From contig SADC01001186.1 of assembly GCA_004194705.1 (NCBI GenBank), positions 1 to 64,000 on the forward strand: a stretch of 64,000 bases of DNA. Reading direction: 5' to 3'. Below the pieces are notes generated by a model. That model saw only the letters and a program-made list of their open reading frames with translations. It ran no database searches and was not told where the DNA came from. The position numbers and the translations under genes were made by a program. Source of the stretch: Ditylenchus dipsaci. Its lineage: Eukaryota; Nematoda; Chromadorea; Rhabditida; Anguinidae. Positions 22,501 to 33,141 of the stretch are shown in pieces (within the stretch, counting starts at the first letter, position 1; each line of letters begins with the position of its first letter).

Positions 22501-25053
22501 TATACTTTTGACTTATTGTAAATCGATCATTTAGGGAATCTGAATATGATAAAATGTAGTTTAGTCTTATTTGTGTTTCAAACTGTAAGTGCAATTGTAT
22601 AATGCCTTGTTTGTTCAATAAATATATATAAGAAACTAAATTGGCACAGACAGAGCTTTCGATAGCGTAATTTTCAAATGCGGATTCCACATTTGCGGAT
22701 TTCACATTTGCGGAATCCACTTTAAAGACTCACGATGTGCGGACTGCACATTTTGCGGATTTACATTGGCTGACTTTGAAATGCGAATTTTATATAATGC
22801 GTTTTTTCAAGTGCGGATTTTTATTTGCCTTTTACATAGTTGCGGATCTTATTTTTGCGATTTCAGGATTGCGGATTTCTTTTGTGGATTTCACTATTTT
22901 TCGTATTTTCATTTGTAGATAGCGAATTTTCGAATTAGTTTCTTACACATTTAAAGGTAAATGGCTGAATTAGCTGTTTTTATACTTTTCAAATTTACAT
23001 TTTTTCTTTTACCAAAGGCCCAAAATGAACAAAAGAGAGAAGATACTTAAGGAATTTAAATTCACAGTTGACAATCCTATATCACAAGGTGGATCGGTGC
23101 CTCAGGGGGCGTATGATAAAAAATATATTCAATCGTTGATGCATGCCCACGCTATAAGAGGTGGTGCCGGGAACTCAAATTTTTTTCATGATCATCAAAC
23201 TTGTGTACGAATTTTTCAACTTGGTTTCTAACAAAACAAGGCCTTAGAATTTGATTTTAGGTATGGTTTTGTTAGAAACCAAGTTGAAAAAATCCGTACA
23301 CAAGTTCAGTGATTAGGAAAAAAGTTTGAATTCCCGGGCACCACCTCTTATTAGCGTGGGTGTGCCCCTTCAAAAACTTTTTTTAAAAATCAAGTTCAAT
23401 CAGAAGTGTTTGTGCTTAAAAGAAAGCCAAGATTTTATACTTGAGGTTCCTTAGAAATATCTGACATAGTGTTGCGAAAAGGCTTTAACACGAAAATACA
23501 CCCTGAATCCAGGCAAAAATCCACCATCTTTAATTGAAGGGGAGGGGGGGTTGTGCAATGAACATTTTTTTAGAAGCGAGTTCAATCACACATGTTTGTG
23601 CGTAAAAGAAAGGCAAGATGTTATACTTGAGGTTTCCGGCAAGACATCAGATATAAGTTTTCAAAGAATTCCATAAAATCAACACAAAAGTGTGACACAA
23701 ACCCCGGTCCGAAATACTATCTAGAGATCCCAGGTATCAAATCCTTTGTTCATTAGCTTAATTAGAACGGTTTCAAATGGGACAGGATGGCAATAGCTGG
23801 CTTTTCAGGTCAACAGGTGAATTTTTGAAAAAATCATTTTTTTACTTTTATTGCTTGTTTTCTAGTATCATCTATCATCTACATTTTTATATACAAATCT
23901 AAAGACATTTTCCTTATTTTTCTAGAAATCTTAAAAGCGCATATTATAGCGCAAAAATCGAAGTAATAAATAATTAATTTCACAAAAATATAATGTGGCC
24001 TGCAAAACCACTTCTTGCCAACCCTGGTTTGCGGTATCGTACATCAATATTAGGTCTCTGATTGCCTGATCTGTTGCTTGAGTTTGATCAGAGCGTAGAC
24101 GGCTGGATATATTTCATATTCGCTCAACTTCGTTTCAGCCGTTTGTTCTTCTTTTTCAATGATTTCAATAGCTCTAAAAATAAGTCATTTATGGCAAAGA
24201 AAGGGAAAATTGAGTACGCATATAAAAATCCGCAAATTTCAAGTACGCATATGAAAATCCGCAAATGCAGTCCGCAAATTTAATATTAGAGTCCGCGAGT
24301 GAATAATCCGCAACTGTGCAATCCGCATTTGAAAATCCGCGAATGTAAAGTCTGCAAATGTGGAATCCGTGAAAAAAAACCCGCAAATGTGCGATCCGCA
24401 AATGTGCGATCCGCAAGTGTAGGATCCGCAAGTGTGTATCCGCATATGACAATCCGCAAATGTGGAATCCGCGTAAAAAAATTCGCAATCGGAAGCTCGC
24501 CCACAAAACGCCCCTAGTCCATTCTACCCCTTAAATATATAAATAAATTTTAAAAAATGAAAAATTAGCCACTGAAACCAATAAAAAATATACCTTTATA
24601 CTTTGAAAAACTGAAACAGGCAAAATTGCATTGTGAGAATACATCGACCACCACCTCTACCTCGACCTGAACCCACACCCGACATTGTGAGAGCACATCG
24701 ACCTCGACCTCCTTCCTCCGGACTTCGACCTACACCCACGCCTACACCCGCTCACTGCGAGAACCCTATTAGGTCTATTAGATACACCAGTAGAATACAA
24801 GAGAAAACAAGTCATAAAAATAAAAACAAAAATTTTTGAAAAGGTCAAAATGTGACCTACATGTGAAATTTTGTATGTGAATTGTATGTGAAATTTTGCA
24901 ATTTAACAATTCACAATGTAAAATTTTGCCAACCCTGGGTGGAATCGAATTTATCAGGCCAGAAAAAACTCAAACCTCAACAGTAAAATGCTTAGGAGCT
25001 ACCATCAGAACTCTTTGAATAACATCAGAAACAGCTATAGCGCCTTGTTTCAT
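16528..25053 (-). CDS. Amidinotransferase/dimethylargininase-family hydrolase, complete, five exons
   Basis: Exons on the minus strand: 24976-25053, 17869-17967, 17550-17816, 16819-16974 and 16528-16749. Every junction is phase 0, giving 273 residues with no frame break. Family signatures run in order: VLMVAPKHFTVEYSINPWM (residues ~16-33), FEGGGDAFFSDY and WAGYGPRT (mid-protein), DPRFYHLDTCFCP (catalytic His) and KSGGACQCLVLKL at the C-terminus, the last Cys aligning with the nucleophile. The fold is the pentein guanidino-group hydrolase/transferase class; the natural substrate (dimethylarginine or another guanidino compound) cannot be told from sequence. This INPWM/FYHLDTCF branch is best known from bacteria, so old lateral transfer is possible but unproven. 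The start is the only Met upstream in the first exon. Intron 1 is ~7 kb and holds a LINE, three MITEs and a repeat-armed element; introns 2-4 are 52, 575 and 69 nt. Confidence 0.9.
18017..18199. mobile_element. Pogo/Tigger-like MITE with TA duplication
   Basis: Ends CAGTCGACGCTCTCTATAAC and complement, flanked by TA on both sides (18015-18016 and 18200-18201). The inner part repeats GTCGTTATAGAGAGCG. It lies 50 bp upstream of exon 2 of the amidinotransferase gene, inside intron 1. Confidence 0.85.
18315..18482. mobile_element. Pogo/Tigger-like MITE with TA duplication
   Basis: 168 bp; ends CAGTCAACTCTCGATTTAAC and complement, flanked by TA. The internal motif TCGATTTAACGAA is repeated. Confidence 0.9.
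18580..18697. repeat. Truncated fold-back MITE (GGGCATGCCC subfamily)
   Basis: Retains the central GCCTTGTTTTGTTAGAAACC arm and the right end CTTATTAGCGTACGCATGCC. The left arm is missing. Confidence 0.6.
18921..19663 (+). CDS. LINE ORF1 protein (one frame break)
   Basis: An ATG at 18921 opens a ~35-codon stretch that reaches a stop at 19027. The main frame is open from 19001 to the TAG at 19661-19663, so one base seems missing near 19015-19025. The protein has an N-terminal heptad-like coiled coil (TETLTETNRKLTAINGQ) and then a conserved ORF1 domain (HRHGSKNFHRGRIIKVSF, RRDMTESELKLLSARRKECY). This is the usual arrangement for an RNA-binding chaperone that packages LINE RNA. Confidence 0.75.
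19664..22446 (+). CDS. LINE ORF2: APE-type endonuclease and reverse transcriptase (one frame break)
   Basis: The frame continues directly from the ORF1 TAG with no new ATG needed for the domain to begin: LKCLYFNARSILNKI opens the endonuclease, followed by PDLIFITETWI, CGDFNLPKIDW and the SDHNSI motif. The reverse transcriptase follows: NYRPISLTC, DIIYIDFAKAFDSTPHG, ASGVPQGSVLGPLLFLIYIN and the catalytic FADD (IKIFADDVKIY). The frame breaks at ~21154, where GCCCTAGTAAC lacks one C relative to the expected P-S-N-Y-R-P-I-S. The stop is at 22446. The family resembles CR1/Jockey elements; the subtype is not certain. Confidence 0.85.
22653..24498. mobile_element. Repeat-armed element with GCGGATTCCACATTT arms
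   Basis: Inverted ends GAGCTTTCGAT and complement. The arms (22653-22935 and 24205-24498) are arrays of ~15-bp units around GCGGATTCCACATTT and its complement AAATGTGGAATCCGC. The interior has no coding region but contains a fold-back MITE (23141-23371) and two diverged direct repeats (about 23375-23470 and 23565-23660) carrying TATACTTGAGGTT. No target duplication was found. Confidence 0.75.
23141..23371. mobile_element. Fold-back MITE, GCATGCCCACGCTAATAAG subfamily
   Basis: Palindrome with GCATGCCCACGCTATAAGAG at the left, its complement at the right, and GGTTTCTAACAAAACAAGGC in the inner arms. Nested inside 22653-24498. Confidence 0.8.
24499..24975. repeat. Short tandem repeats (ATCGACCTCGACCT and TGTGAAATTTTG units)
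   Basis: About 24628-24770 repeats GTGAGARCACATCGACCTCG-like units with CACCC blocks; about 24852-24915 repeats ATGTGAAATTTTG. No coding region is seen. Confidence 0.6.
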
Positions 25054-25515
25054 CTTTTCTATTTTGACAATACTTGAGTATAATAACAATGTTTGTTTAA
25101 AAAAAGATGTTCTTATAAGACAACAAGAGTGTGGCGAATGAAGTAGTAAGACTGGAAATGATAACTTTTTTTACATTTATTTATTTGGGTGATTGTTTTA
25201 CCTTAATCGATATGAGAGAAAGGAAATTATTACACAGTCCAATATGATCTCTCTTTCTTGCTTCTAATAACCGTTAGTTTTTTTAGGGCTAGTCATGTTT
25301 CCTGCGAGAATATCCAGTTGCACTCTCGTTTTTGTCCACTCCAGTGTTCCCGCCTCTGTCGGCGGAGCAGCCAGTCAAAGAAAAAAGTGCCCGCACTCGC
25401 GTTTTGATACGCAGGCGGTGGCGGTAAGGCGGGGTTGATAAGGTGGCGGAGGTGGGAAGTAGAGATGATAGCGGCTGCAGCTAGCCGCGTTAACTGCGAG
25501 AAAATAGCCTTAAAG

Positions 25516-26475
25516 CAGGGATGATATATGTACTTTTTAAAAAGATTTGTACTTTTTTTGGAGAAATGTACTTTTTTGTACTTTTTTTTCCGAATAGGCG
25601 CCAAAAATGTAAGAAAACATTCGAATTTTTTAAAAATTTCGCCTCCTGCACAGTTTTTCATTCGAATTTTCAGTTGTCTGTTCATTTTGTGTTCATTTGT
25701 CTCTGCTTTTACTTCCTTTTTAAATTGTTTAAATGTTTAAATTGTTAAAATTGTTAAATTTGCAGTGTTGATCTCAAACGCAATGTCTCAGTCTCAGAAA
25801 GATAAGCGACCAAGTTCTACGGCGCTTCTACTGCAATCTTTCTAGGGCGCTTGGACATGGAAGTGAAGGAGAGGCTGAGCGCAACTTTCCAGGTTACTTT
25901 TGCTTATTATGAGTGGAGGAATTGTAACTTTTTCTTTAGGACTTCTATACGACTAGTGGAGTTCCTGCCGACCAACATCTCGTGGATCATGCTGAAGACA
26001 AAGAATATCGACTACACCGAAGCAGTGGAGCTTGCAAAACAGGTGGCGCCAGAAATCGCTGGGAAGGATGAGCTTTTTAACGAGGTGGTTGAACTGAACC
26101 GAAGGTTGCGCCAAAACCCGGACAAAGTCTTTGATGTGGAATCAGCGAAAACTAAGTGGCAGAAGATCTTCAAGGTGAGCGAAGATTTTGTGGTAGAACT
26201 TAGACTTCTTATTAACGACAACGAGTCCCTGCCGTGCCTGTACCGACTCGTGAGCACTATCCTCTTAATACAGCTGGCCAATGCTTTTGTGGAGCGGGTT
26301 TTTACGTTGTGCAAAGCTTAGTGGACAGACGCAAGGAATCTCCTTCAGATGGAAACGGTCAAGGCTCTTCTTCAAATGCGTGTTAATTACGATATATGAT
26401 TGCGCAGGTGTCTACAAACTGCATATGAAAGAGGAAGATGTTCGGAGGAAAATTCAAAGTAACGAAAACTTGTAA
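25516..26475 (+). pseudogene. hAT transposon remnant with C-terminal dimerisation region
   Basis: The left end reads CAGGGATGATATATG, a hAT-like terminus, followed by TGTACTTTTT repeats. A spliced or broken frame from ~25783 includes DKRPSSTALLLQSF and then 25935-26310, which ends PCLYRLVSTILLIQLANAF then VERVFTL, the hAT C-terminal dimerisation signature. The frame then breaks, and the matching continuation DARNLLQMETVKALLQM lies in another frame. The right terminus was not found. A related solo end (CAGGGACGGCAATCGTACTT) is at 37925. Confidence 0.65.
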
Positions 26476-26742
26476 AAGTAGAGCAAAGCTTACTGAGTAA
26501 GCTTACTACCGAGAAAAATTGGTCGCTATTTATATGCCGGACATATTTGGCGGTGTCCGAACCCTCCATACAGCACATCTTTTCTTCGGGTCATCGTCGA
26601 AGAATTATCAAATTCCCCTAAATTACAGTCAGGGTCCCTACACTGTTAAACTATGTTACCAACTAACACCATATTCCTTAGAGACGACAATTTATTGATT
26701 GTAACGAGAGAGCATAAACGAATAGGCAAGGTAAACATTTTC

Positions 26743-27140
26743 TCATTTCTTGGCAGCTTCCATCTTGGCCTTGTAAATCTTGGTGGCAATCTTCTGCTCC
26801 TCAACCAGAAAGGCACGAATGATTCGCTGACGCACGGCAGCTCCGCTCAGACATCCACCATAGGCACGTGAAACCATCTTCTTTCGCTTAGTAAGCTGCG
26901 ACATCTCTCGTGGACGCGATGGCTGGATCTGTAATGGAAAAACATATAGATGAAACTTCAATTGACATAAAGTGTCACTAACCCCATGAAGGCGAACTCC
27001 GGTATCTCCGCACTTGGCACCTTGCCGATCTTCTTGCGATAGAGCACCATATTTTTTCCTCCGGGAGTCTTCGAAATCTTGGTTTTGTTCGACTTCGTGT
27101 TGTAGCACAGTCGGCGGCGATAAGTCACGCGTTGCACCAT
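26743..27140 (-). CDS. RPL34: Ribosomal protein eL34 (RPL34), one-base frame break in exon 1
   Basis: Large-subunit ribosomal protein. Exon 1 (26983-27140) begins [20 protein letters not shown] and continues [20 protein letters not shown]. The frame then shifts: the expected [11 protein letters not shown] is encoded one base out. One extra G in the plus-strand run at ~27016 would restore it. Exon 2 (26743-26928) reads [20 protein letters not shown], then [12 protein letters not shown] and [20 protein letters not shown] to the stop. The intron is 54 nt, at the Gly/Ile junction. The intron and unbiased codons argue against a processed pseudogene. The single-base loss is either a consensus error or real inactivation. 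Confidence 0.9.
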
Positions 27141-27185
27141 TTCTCTAGCTAAAATCAATCATCGTGAAAAAAGAACAAGGTTGGC
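27141..27185 (-). promoter_or_regulatory. Pyrimidine-rich leader and possible splice acceptor upstream of RPL34
   Basis: Reading the minus strand toward the start codon there is CTTGTTCTTTTTTCACG, then TTGATTTTAG followed by CTAGAGAA and ATG. The pyrimidine tract could be a TOP-type start. The TTTTAG could be a 5'-UTR or trans-splice acceptor. Transcript data would be needed to tell. Confidence 0.3.
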
Positions 27186-27999
27186 ACTAAAGTAGCTATA
27201 AGCGATGCAAGTAGGATAATAAAATTTGCGCAGCAATTGCACAACACACGTCTGCTACACAACAGCAATTATAACAAAACTAAATTTTGAATTTAAAATT
27301 TTTGGTCTTACGGATTAAAGTGGTCCCCGCCTTTTGAAAATTCAAATTTCACCGTGTAATGCACGGCATGCTCCTTAAACCGGTTTTCGGGAGGTTGAAG
27401 GATAATACACTTTAGCCCAAATTTATTTATTTGTCAACGCGTTTAGTCACTTTTTAGAGTCGAAATTCATGGAGAATCAGATAGAAATTCCTCCACACCA
27501 AAATCACTTCAGAAAAACAAGGTAGCTAGCAAAGGTTTGACCAAGGAACAATAAGGTATTTTCGAGGGGCAGGATTTCGGTATTATTTTGGCACTGACGT
27601 TTTTTCGCAATTTAATTCACGTGATCATTTGCAACCATATACTGAAAATGACGCCAAGAAGCAGGGCTACGTTTCGAGTGTAAGTTTGCAAATGAGTATA
27701 TAAATTAAAATTGCAAAAAAAAACTCAGTTCCAAAACAATACCGAAAATTTCGGGGACAGCCCTGGGTGCAAGTGCACCCAATTGGACATCGTTGGATGT
27801 ATTTTGAATTTTAGCTTTAACTTTATACTAATTTTCTCTCTGTTTGATAGCTAAAATGAAAGCTTAGAATCTTGGCTACATTTTGGCGTATGAAACATGT
27901 GACTTGTACAAAAAAATCAGAAAATATTAATAAGATCAGTCAAAGAAAGTGGTCGGCATTATGGTCGGCGCCGGCGCTAAATTTTTTTGGCCACTAGAG
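27186..27999. other. No gene seen
   Basis: About 27320-27385 resembles one arm of a fold-back MITE. Nothing else was recognised. Confidence 0.4.
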
Positions 28000-28160
28000 T
28001 CATGCAAAAAAAGGCCCCTATATGCATTTGTGATCAAAAGCCTTGCTCATAAGTAGCTTGGCCCTTCGGGTCACAGGATGCTTGTTGGATTTGGGTTAAA
28101 ATGAGCACACATACATACTTGAGACATAAATCAGTCAAAAGTGACTCCACGACTAGCTAA
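28000..28160. repeat. R1 palindromic repeat copy (divergent)
   Basis: GGCCCCTATATGCATTTGTG, GGCCCTTCGGGTCACAGG and ACATAAATCAGTCAAAAGTG correspond to R1 segments in order. The GC-rich centre has decayed. Confidence 0.55.
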
Positions 28161-28360
28161 ACTTTCAACTCGCTTAAATTACAACAGTCGAACTGCGGTT
28201 ATCCGGTACTCCAGTTATCCGACACTCGCGACTATCTGGCACTCTGTGCCTGATTTGACTTCATCTGACTGAGATTGACTTATTAGAAACTGAATAAAAC
28301 AGTGAAAAATTGACAAATTTCAATTTATAATTTAAAATATGGAATTTTTAATCGGGCCTA

Positions 28361-28440
28361 AATGCGGGTGCCAAATGCGGTGTGCCCAAATGCGGGTGCC
28401 CAAATGCGGGTGCCCAAATGCGATGTGCCCAAACGCGTTG
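28361..28440. repeat. Tandem array of CCCAAATGCGGGTG
   Basis: About six copies of a 14-bp unit, with small variants such as CCCAAATGCGATGTG. A second short array of GCAAACGGTTTAAAG-like units lies at 28530-28600. Confidence 0.8.
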
Positions 28441-28693
28441 TAACGGTTCCATTGTACTTGGGTGCACCAATAAAGATACCAGTTTGGGTTTGGAGAATAT
28501 GCCTCCTTTTCTTACTCTACAAACTGTTCGCAGCAAACGGTTTAAAGGGTTTGCTGCAAACCGTTTAAAGGCTCCGGCAAACAGTTGTTCGAACGGTTTG
28601 CCGGAGTATAAAAGTGCCAATAGGAACAAAAACTAAGAGAATCCTGAAGAGTAATCCCTTCTTAAGCACGTGGACGAATACAACCGAGAATGA

Positions 28694-29149
28694 GGTGGTA
28701 CTTATTTCTAGTACCAAAATACTTATTTCTAGTACCAAAATACTTAATTCTAGTACCAAAATTTTCATTTTTTTTTGAACTTTTCTCTTTTTCTCCTCAT
28801 TTTGTAGGTACACTTTTAAAATTTTTTCCCTGAATCTCAGCTACTCAAAAAGATATCTTTTTTCAGTGAAAAATTGAAAAAGTTGGAGATTTAGGGGTCT
28901 TAATAGAGGAACTTGGTCGAAAAATTTACTTCATACAAAGCTCAAAATCTTCATATCTTTAAAATATTTCACAGGAGATTGAAGTCTAGTTAGAAAGCTG
29001 AGATTCAGGGCTACACGTTCATGTGTCAACTAACTTAACAACTAACTTAACTTTACAAACTTTACTCTAACTTTACAAAGAGTTTTTCTATGCGTGTTAA
29101 ATTTTGGTACTAGAAAAAGTATTTTGGTACTAGAAATAAGTATTACCCC
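28694..29149. mobile_element. MULE-like MITE with TACTTATTTCTAGTACC arms and 9-bp duplication
   Basis: 456-bp element flanked by the perfect 9-mer CGAGAATGA (28685-28693 and 29150-29158). The left end has three tandem copies of TACTTATTTCTAGTACCAAA and the right end has two inverted copies. The 9-bp duplication is typical of Mutator-like elements. The interior is non-coding. Confidence 0.85.
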
Positions 29150-29370
29150 CGAGAATGAAGCTAAGGGTACGCGAATGACTGATAGCGCTGAGCAGGGGAA
29201 GTAAGTTGAAAGACTTATAAGTGGGCAACAGGACGTCTGACTTCCGGTCGTTCGACTGCCCAGACAACTACTATTTGAATACAAGGAAAATACTAGGATT
29301 TTGTTAAAAAGACACGGACAATTCACTTCCAAGACTTTACCTTCGACCTATTCATCTACAGGACAATTTA

Positions 29371-29794
29371 CAGTCGAACCTCGCTATAGTGGCACCCCCA
29401 AAGTTCGTTCCCGCCTAGGGTCCGACACTTTTTTCAACCCAATTTCCGAAATATTTGATCGATTCTGTTATTACAGTCTGGTCGCAAATATCGTAAGTAT
29501 TCCGATTTTGCCGATCGTTTTTGAAAATAAAACAAATTTTGGGTTAAAAAAGTGAAACCTCGATATAGTGGCACCCCTTTTTTGAAAACAGGTGCCACTA
29601 TATCGAGGTTTTACTTTTTAACCCAAAATTCGTTTTATTTTTAAAAAACGATCGGCAAAAACGGAACCTTACGATATTTGCGACCAGACTGTAATAACAG
29701 AATCGATAATATATTTCAAAATTGGGTTGAAAAAAGTGTCGGACCCTAGGCGGGAACGAACTTTTGGGGGTGCCACTATAGCGAGGTTCGACTG
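29371..29794. mobile_element. Near-perfect palindromic pogo/Tigger-like MITE with TA duplication
   Basis: 424 bp, two arms of ~210 bp. Ends CAGTCGAACCTCGCTATAGT and complement, flanked by TA at 29369-29370 and 29795-29796. The arms meet at about 29582. There is no coding region. Confidence 0.9.
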
Positions 29795-30102
29795 TACCCC
29801 AAGACTGGAAAATACACCTAAATAATACCGGGTCCAAGCCCAACTTTTCATCCCCCCCTTGTTTTGGCTAAGGCGCAGGTGGCCAGTGTATGTCTTTATG
29901 TACTCAAACACGTTTTACGAACAACAAAATTTAAGAAAATATATAGAGGCTTTTTTTGACTGACTTCATTGTATTGTATGTGCCAGGGGAAAGAGGCAAT
30001 GAACCACGCAAACTTAAATTGACCAATATTGGGATACATTTATTATATACTGCATACACATACAGGGTACATTTCAAGATGTGACTACATCATTATTGCT
30101 TT
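29795..30102. other. Spacer; no gene seen
   Basis: Probably the 3' region of the kinase gene on the minus strand. No repeat arms were recognised. Confidence 0.35.
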
Positions 30103-32083
30103 TCACTTGGTCGCATAAGTATCCCATTCATTATTAGCATCGATCGGAGGCGTTTCACCAGGAATCAGCAATTTGAAAATGGCTGTGAAATCGGGTCGAT
30201 CGTTTGGCACCTTAAAAAGCTTAAGACCAACATGAACACCTGAGCACGGAACAATACCTGGACAAAGCATAGATTCATCACGACAACTGCGAACTTGTGA
30301 GTCTCCGGTGGTGGCGACAACGGTGCCTTTCCAGAAAGGATCTGAAAACAAAATTACAGAAGTATATTTAGGCAAGACACAACAGCGCCAACCTTTTGCT
30401 TCGCCTCATGATTGCTTTCGTTAGGAAAAGGATCCGTTTTGCAACGAGTGAATATTTCCCAAATTAAAATCCCAAAGCTCCAGACATCCGACTTTTTTGT
30501 GAAAACACCCTGAAAAAGGTCTAGTTTCTATATCCAAGAGCTACCTAATCAAATTTGAAGGACTCACACTCTTCAAAGTTTCTGGACTTAACCACTTGAC
30601 AGGCATCTTTTCAACTTCTCCATTTTGATCTGGCTTCTGTCAGCTAATGCAAGTCCAAAGTCAGCAATTTTGACTTCATCACTGGCCCGAGTAAGCAGTT
30701 CCTCGCTGCGACATCTCGGTGAATAATCTGAATCTACCCCCATAGTCGCAATATGGAAGAAAATCGGCTTACTTGACGCCCTGATAAATAGCACATTCCA
30801 CGAGCGGCATCTTGAACGTATTTGAAGAGATGGTCCACTGTTATTTTGGGATTCTTCCGGAGATGACTTCGAAGAGATCCACCAGGTGCCAGTTCCAATA
30901 CGATAAGCACTAGAAATGATTAGTTATCAGAAACCATTAATTAAGTCACAAGTCGATTACTAGTTCCTCTTGCGGTGCGACTCCATACACCTTGACGATG
31001 TTAGGATTATTCAACGTTGCATAACCTTTGCTTCTCGGACGAATTCACCTCGCTGTTTCTTGCGTATCATCGTTTTCAGCTTTTGACTGCCACGTCCACA
31101 GATTTTCTCATTGCTTTTAAGAACACCTTGAATACCTCACCAAAAGATCCATCTAAAAAACAAAATAGAAGAAAGCAATATCTAAGTTAACACCTACCTC
31201 CGAGCTTTTCTTTAATAATTACATGTTCGTGCAGTATGTAGAAGTCTGGTCGAGCCACCCCGACTTTGATCAGCGTCCCATCAGCCATTACCGGTATCTT
31301 GTCCTTCACATGAGTTTCGATTAGCTCTGTCAAGGTTTTCTTCTTCAGCTGAAATGTGGATTTAGTCAGGTAATTTTGAACGAGAATATCAACAAACTCA
31401 CTCCTCGAATCGACCATACACCTTCTTTGAAAACGAGCAATATGTGACGAGTTCTTTCTTTGTACAACACAGAAATAGCATACCGTGGAACATGAGAAAC
31501 TTCAGTTCGACGCAGCAGAAAGTCGCCATCATTCTTCAGCAATTCTTCAATTTCATCCCGAGGCATCTTAAAAAAGTCACTTTGCGAAAGTTTGGGGCAT
31601 GTAAAAATTCACCATTCCATGGTACCACGGATTTATAGTCAACGCTTTGCTAATATCTGCAGACGGCTTCCTTATCACGGAACGGATCCTGCTCCTCCAC
31701 TATCGACACTGAAATTTATGTGTTAAATTCAGATTATTAAAACCTTGTCGCAAGTCCTAAAAGTCTCCAGCATGTCGAGTGTCAGCAGTCGGACACTCTT
31801 GAGAAATCAAAGAGTTATTGAAGCCACGAAGTCGAATATACCTCTAATTTAAACAAAACTTACCTTCGCGAGCTGGATTTGTTTACAGTTTCTGTCTTTG
31901 CTTCCTCGGTGCTGCCTTTGCTTGCCTTTTCGTTGGAATCTTTGGAGGATTTGCGACTTTCACCTTCTTTCGACACATCTTCAAAACCTCTTTAGATTGT
32001 CCGCCACACTCCTTGGTTACAGGCTCACACGTCAGGCCCGACTTCTTTCGCTTTTTAGATTTCTTTGTTTCATCTTTAGGCAT
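30103..32083 (-). CDS. Fer/Fps-like non-receptor tyrosine kinase (SH2 plus kinase), frame-broken
   Basis: Minus-strand exons seen: ~31883-32083 (basic N-terminus, MPKDETKKSKKRKK), ~31613-31707, 31402-31566, 31198-31348, 30961-31152, 30773-30909, 30568-30727, 30393-30509, 30258-30341 and 30103-30219. The SH2 domain reads NPWYHGM, then PRDEIEELLKNDGDFLLRR and GVWSIRG. The kinase domain has the GDGSFGEVF glycine loop, VDVAVK lysine, ELAPGGSLRSHL, HRDVAARNCLL catalytic loop, ADFGLALADRS, PVKWLSPETLKS and SDVWSFGILIWEIFTR. Inside the kinase domain three one-base losses break the frame: in the A-run after VDVAV, at CGGGCCAG just after the catalytic loop, and at TTGAAAAG before PVKW. The 30961 and 30219 junctions are also uncertain. 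All key catalytic residues are present. The short N-terminus resembles the small SH2-kinases abundant in nematodes. Confidence 0.8.
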
Positions 32084-32156
32084 GACTGAGCGAGACTGAA
32101 AATCAGAAACAAGCAAATGATCAGCACACAAGGGTGGCGATTAAGTGACTATTGCT

Positions 32157-32406
32157 TTGCTCACAGCGGTTGGTCGAGGTCGTGGTCGATGTTGCTCACA
32201 TTCCATAGTTGAGGTCGATATCATATCGACCACGGTCGATATTCAATTTCTTCAAACCAATTCTTTGACACATCAAAAATGTTCCGCACGATACAAAATC
32301 ACAAAAAATTAAAAAAATATCATTCTATTACCCAAAGTTTGCTATTTTTCGATTTTTTTGGCCTGATGACCACGACCGTGATATTGACCAAGGACTGTGA
32401 GCAACG
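32157..32406. repeat. Fold-back with GGTCGAGGTCGTGGTCG-type repeats
   Basis: TTGCTCACAGCGGTTGGTC at the left and GACCAAGGACTGTGAGCAA at the right pair as inverted ends. The arms repeat GTCGAGGTCG and GTCGATAT units. About 250 bp, non-coding. Confidence 0.6.
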
Positions 32407-32793
32407 CGTATGCTTCTAAAAAATGGACAAATTGGAATTTCGCCGCAAAAAGTAGGAATTCCGCCGCAAAATTCTACTTTATGCAAGAAGCAAGGATACT
32501 TTCCTGTTCCGTCGACGCTGGATTGGAGCCATTTTACACTGAGTTGATGAAGGCTGAAGAAAGTCCGGATCCAGACTGGGTTTTCAGTACTTGGCAAAGT
32601 AAATAGCTTTTTTAATGATATTTATGAAAGTAATTACATCTAAGACATTCGACATACCGTATTTCCTCTAATAGGGTGTACGGTCAGTTCGAAACGGTGT
32701 CAGTTCGAAACGGTCAGTTCGAAACGGTTTTCGAAAAAATCATTATATCAATATTTTCCTTTTGTCATGATTCAACGCTCAAGGAAACAGATC

Positions 32794-33059
32794 TACCGTA
32801 TATTCTCTATTAGAAGGCCCCTCTCTAATACAAGGCCCCTCTCTAATAGAAGGCCTCCTTGAGAACCTATATATCAGCCTAGAAAAAGAAATTCGCAAAT
32901 CTGTTTTTCGCGTTTTCTTAGTTAGCACGAGCTTACCTGATTCCACTTTTGAAATTTTGGTTGAGCACGCAAAAATCTCAAAATCGACCCAAATTTTTTC
33001 CGACTTTTTTAGGGTTGAAAAATAGAAGGCCCGGGCCTTCTAATAGAGAATATACGGTA
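32794..33059. mobile_element. Mariner-type MITE with TA target, inserted in element C
   Basis: Ends CCGTATATTCTCTATTAGAA and complement, flanked by TA. GAAGGCCC blocks continue the arms inward. It interrupts the tail of element C, as comparison with element A shows. Confidence 0.8.
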
Positions 33060-33141
33060 ACCAAACCAACCAATTTGTACAACCACCAACTTTATTGAAA
33101 CAAACAAAGGTTAGCACCACAACACTCAAACAATTTCCTTC

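Larger units (their letters stand above)
18921..22645 (+). mobile_element. Non-LTR retrotransposon (LINE; CR1/Jockey-like), nearly complete
   Basis: Two consecutive coding regions: ORF1 with a coiled-coil nucleic-acid-binding protein, and ORF2 with endonuclease and reverse transcriptase. The 3' end is an AT-rich tail with AATAAATATATATAAG just before 22640. Target duplications were not resolved. The whole element lies in intron 1 of the amidinotransferase gene, on the opposite strand to that gene. Only one or two single-base defects separate it from full coding potential, so it is probably a young insertion. Confidence 0.85.

Noticed and set aside
24204..24490. Regular array of CCGCAAATGTG units that could be taken for a CRISPR array
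   Set aside because: Units are degenerate and lack constant-length unique spacers. They form one arm of an inverted pair with 22670-22935, and the genome is eukaryotic.
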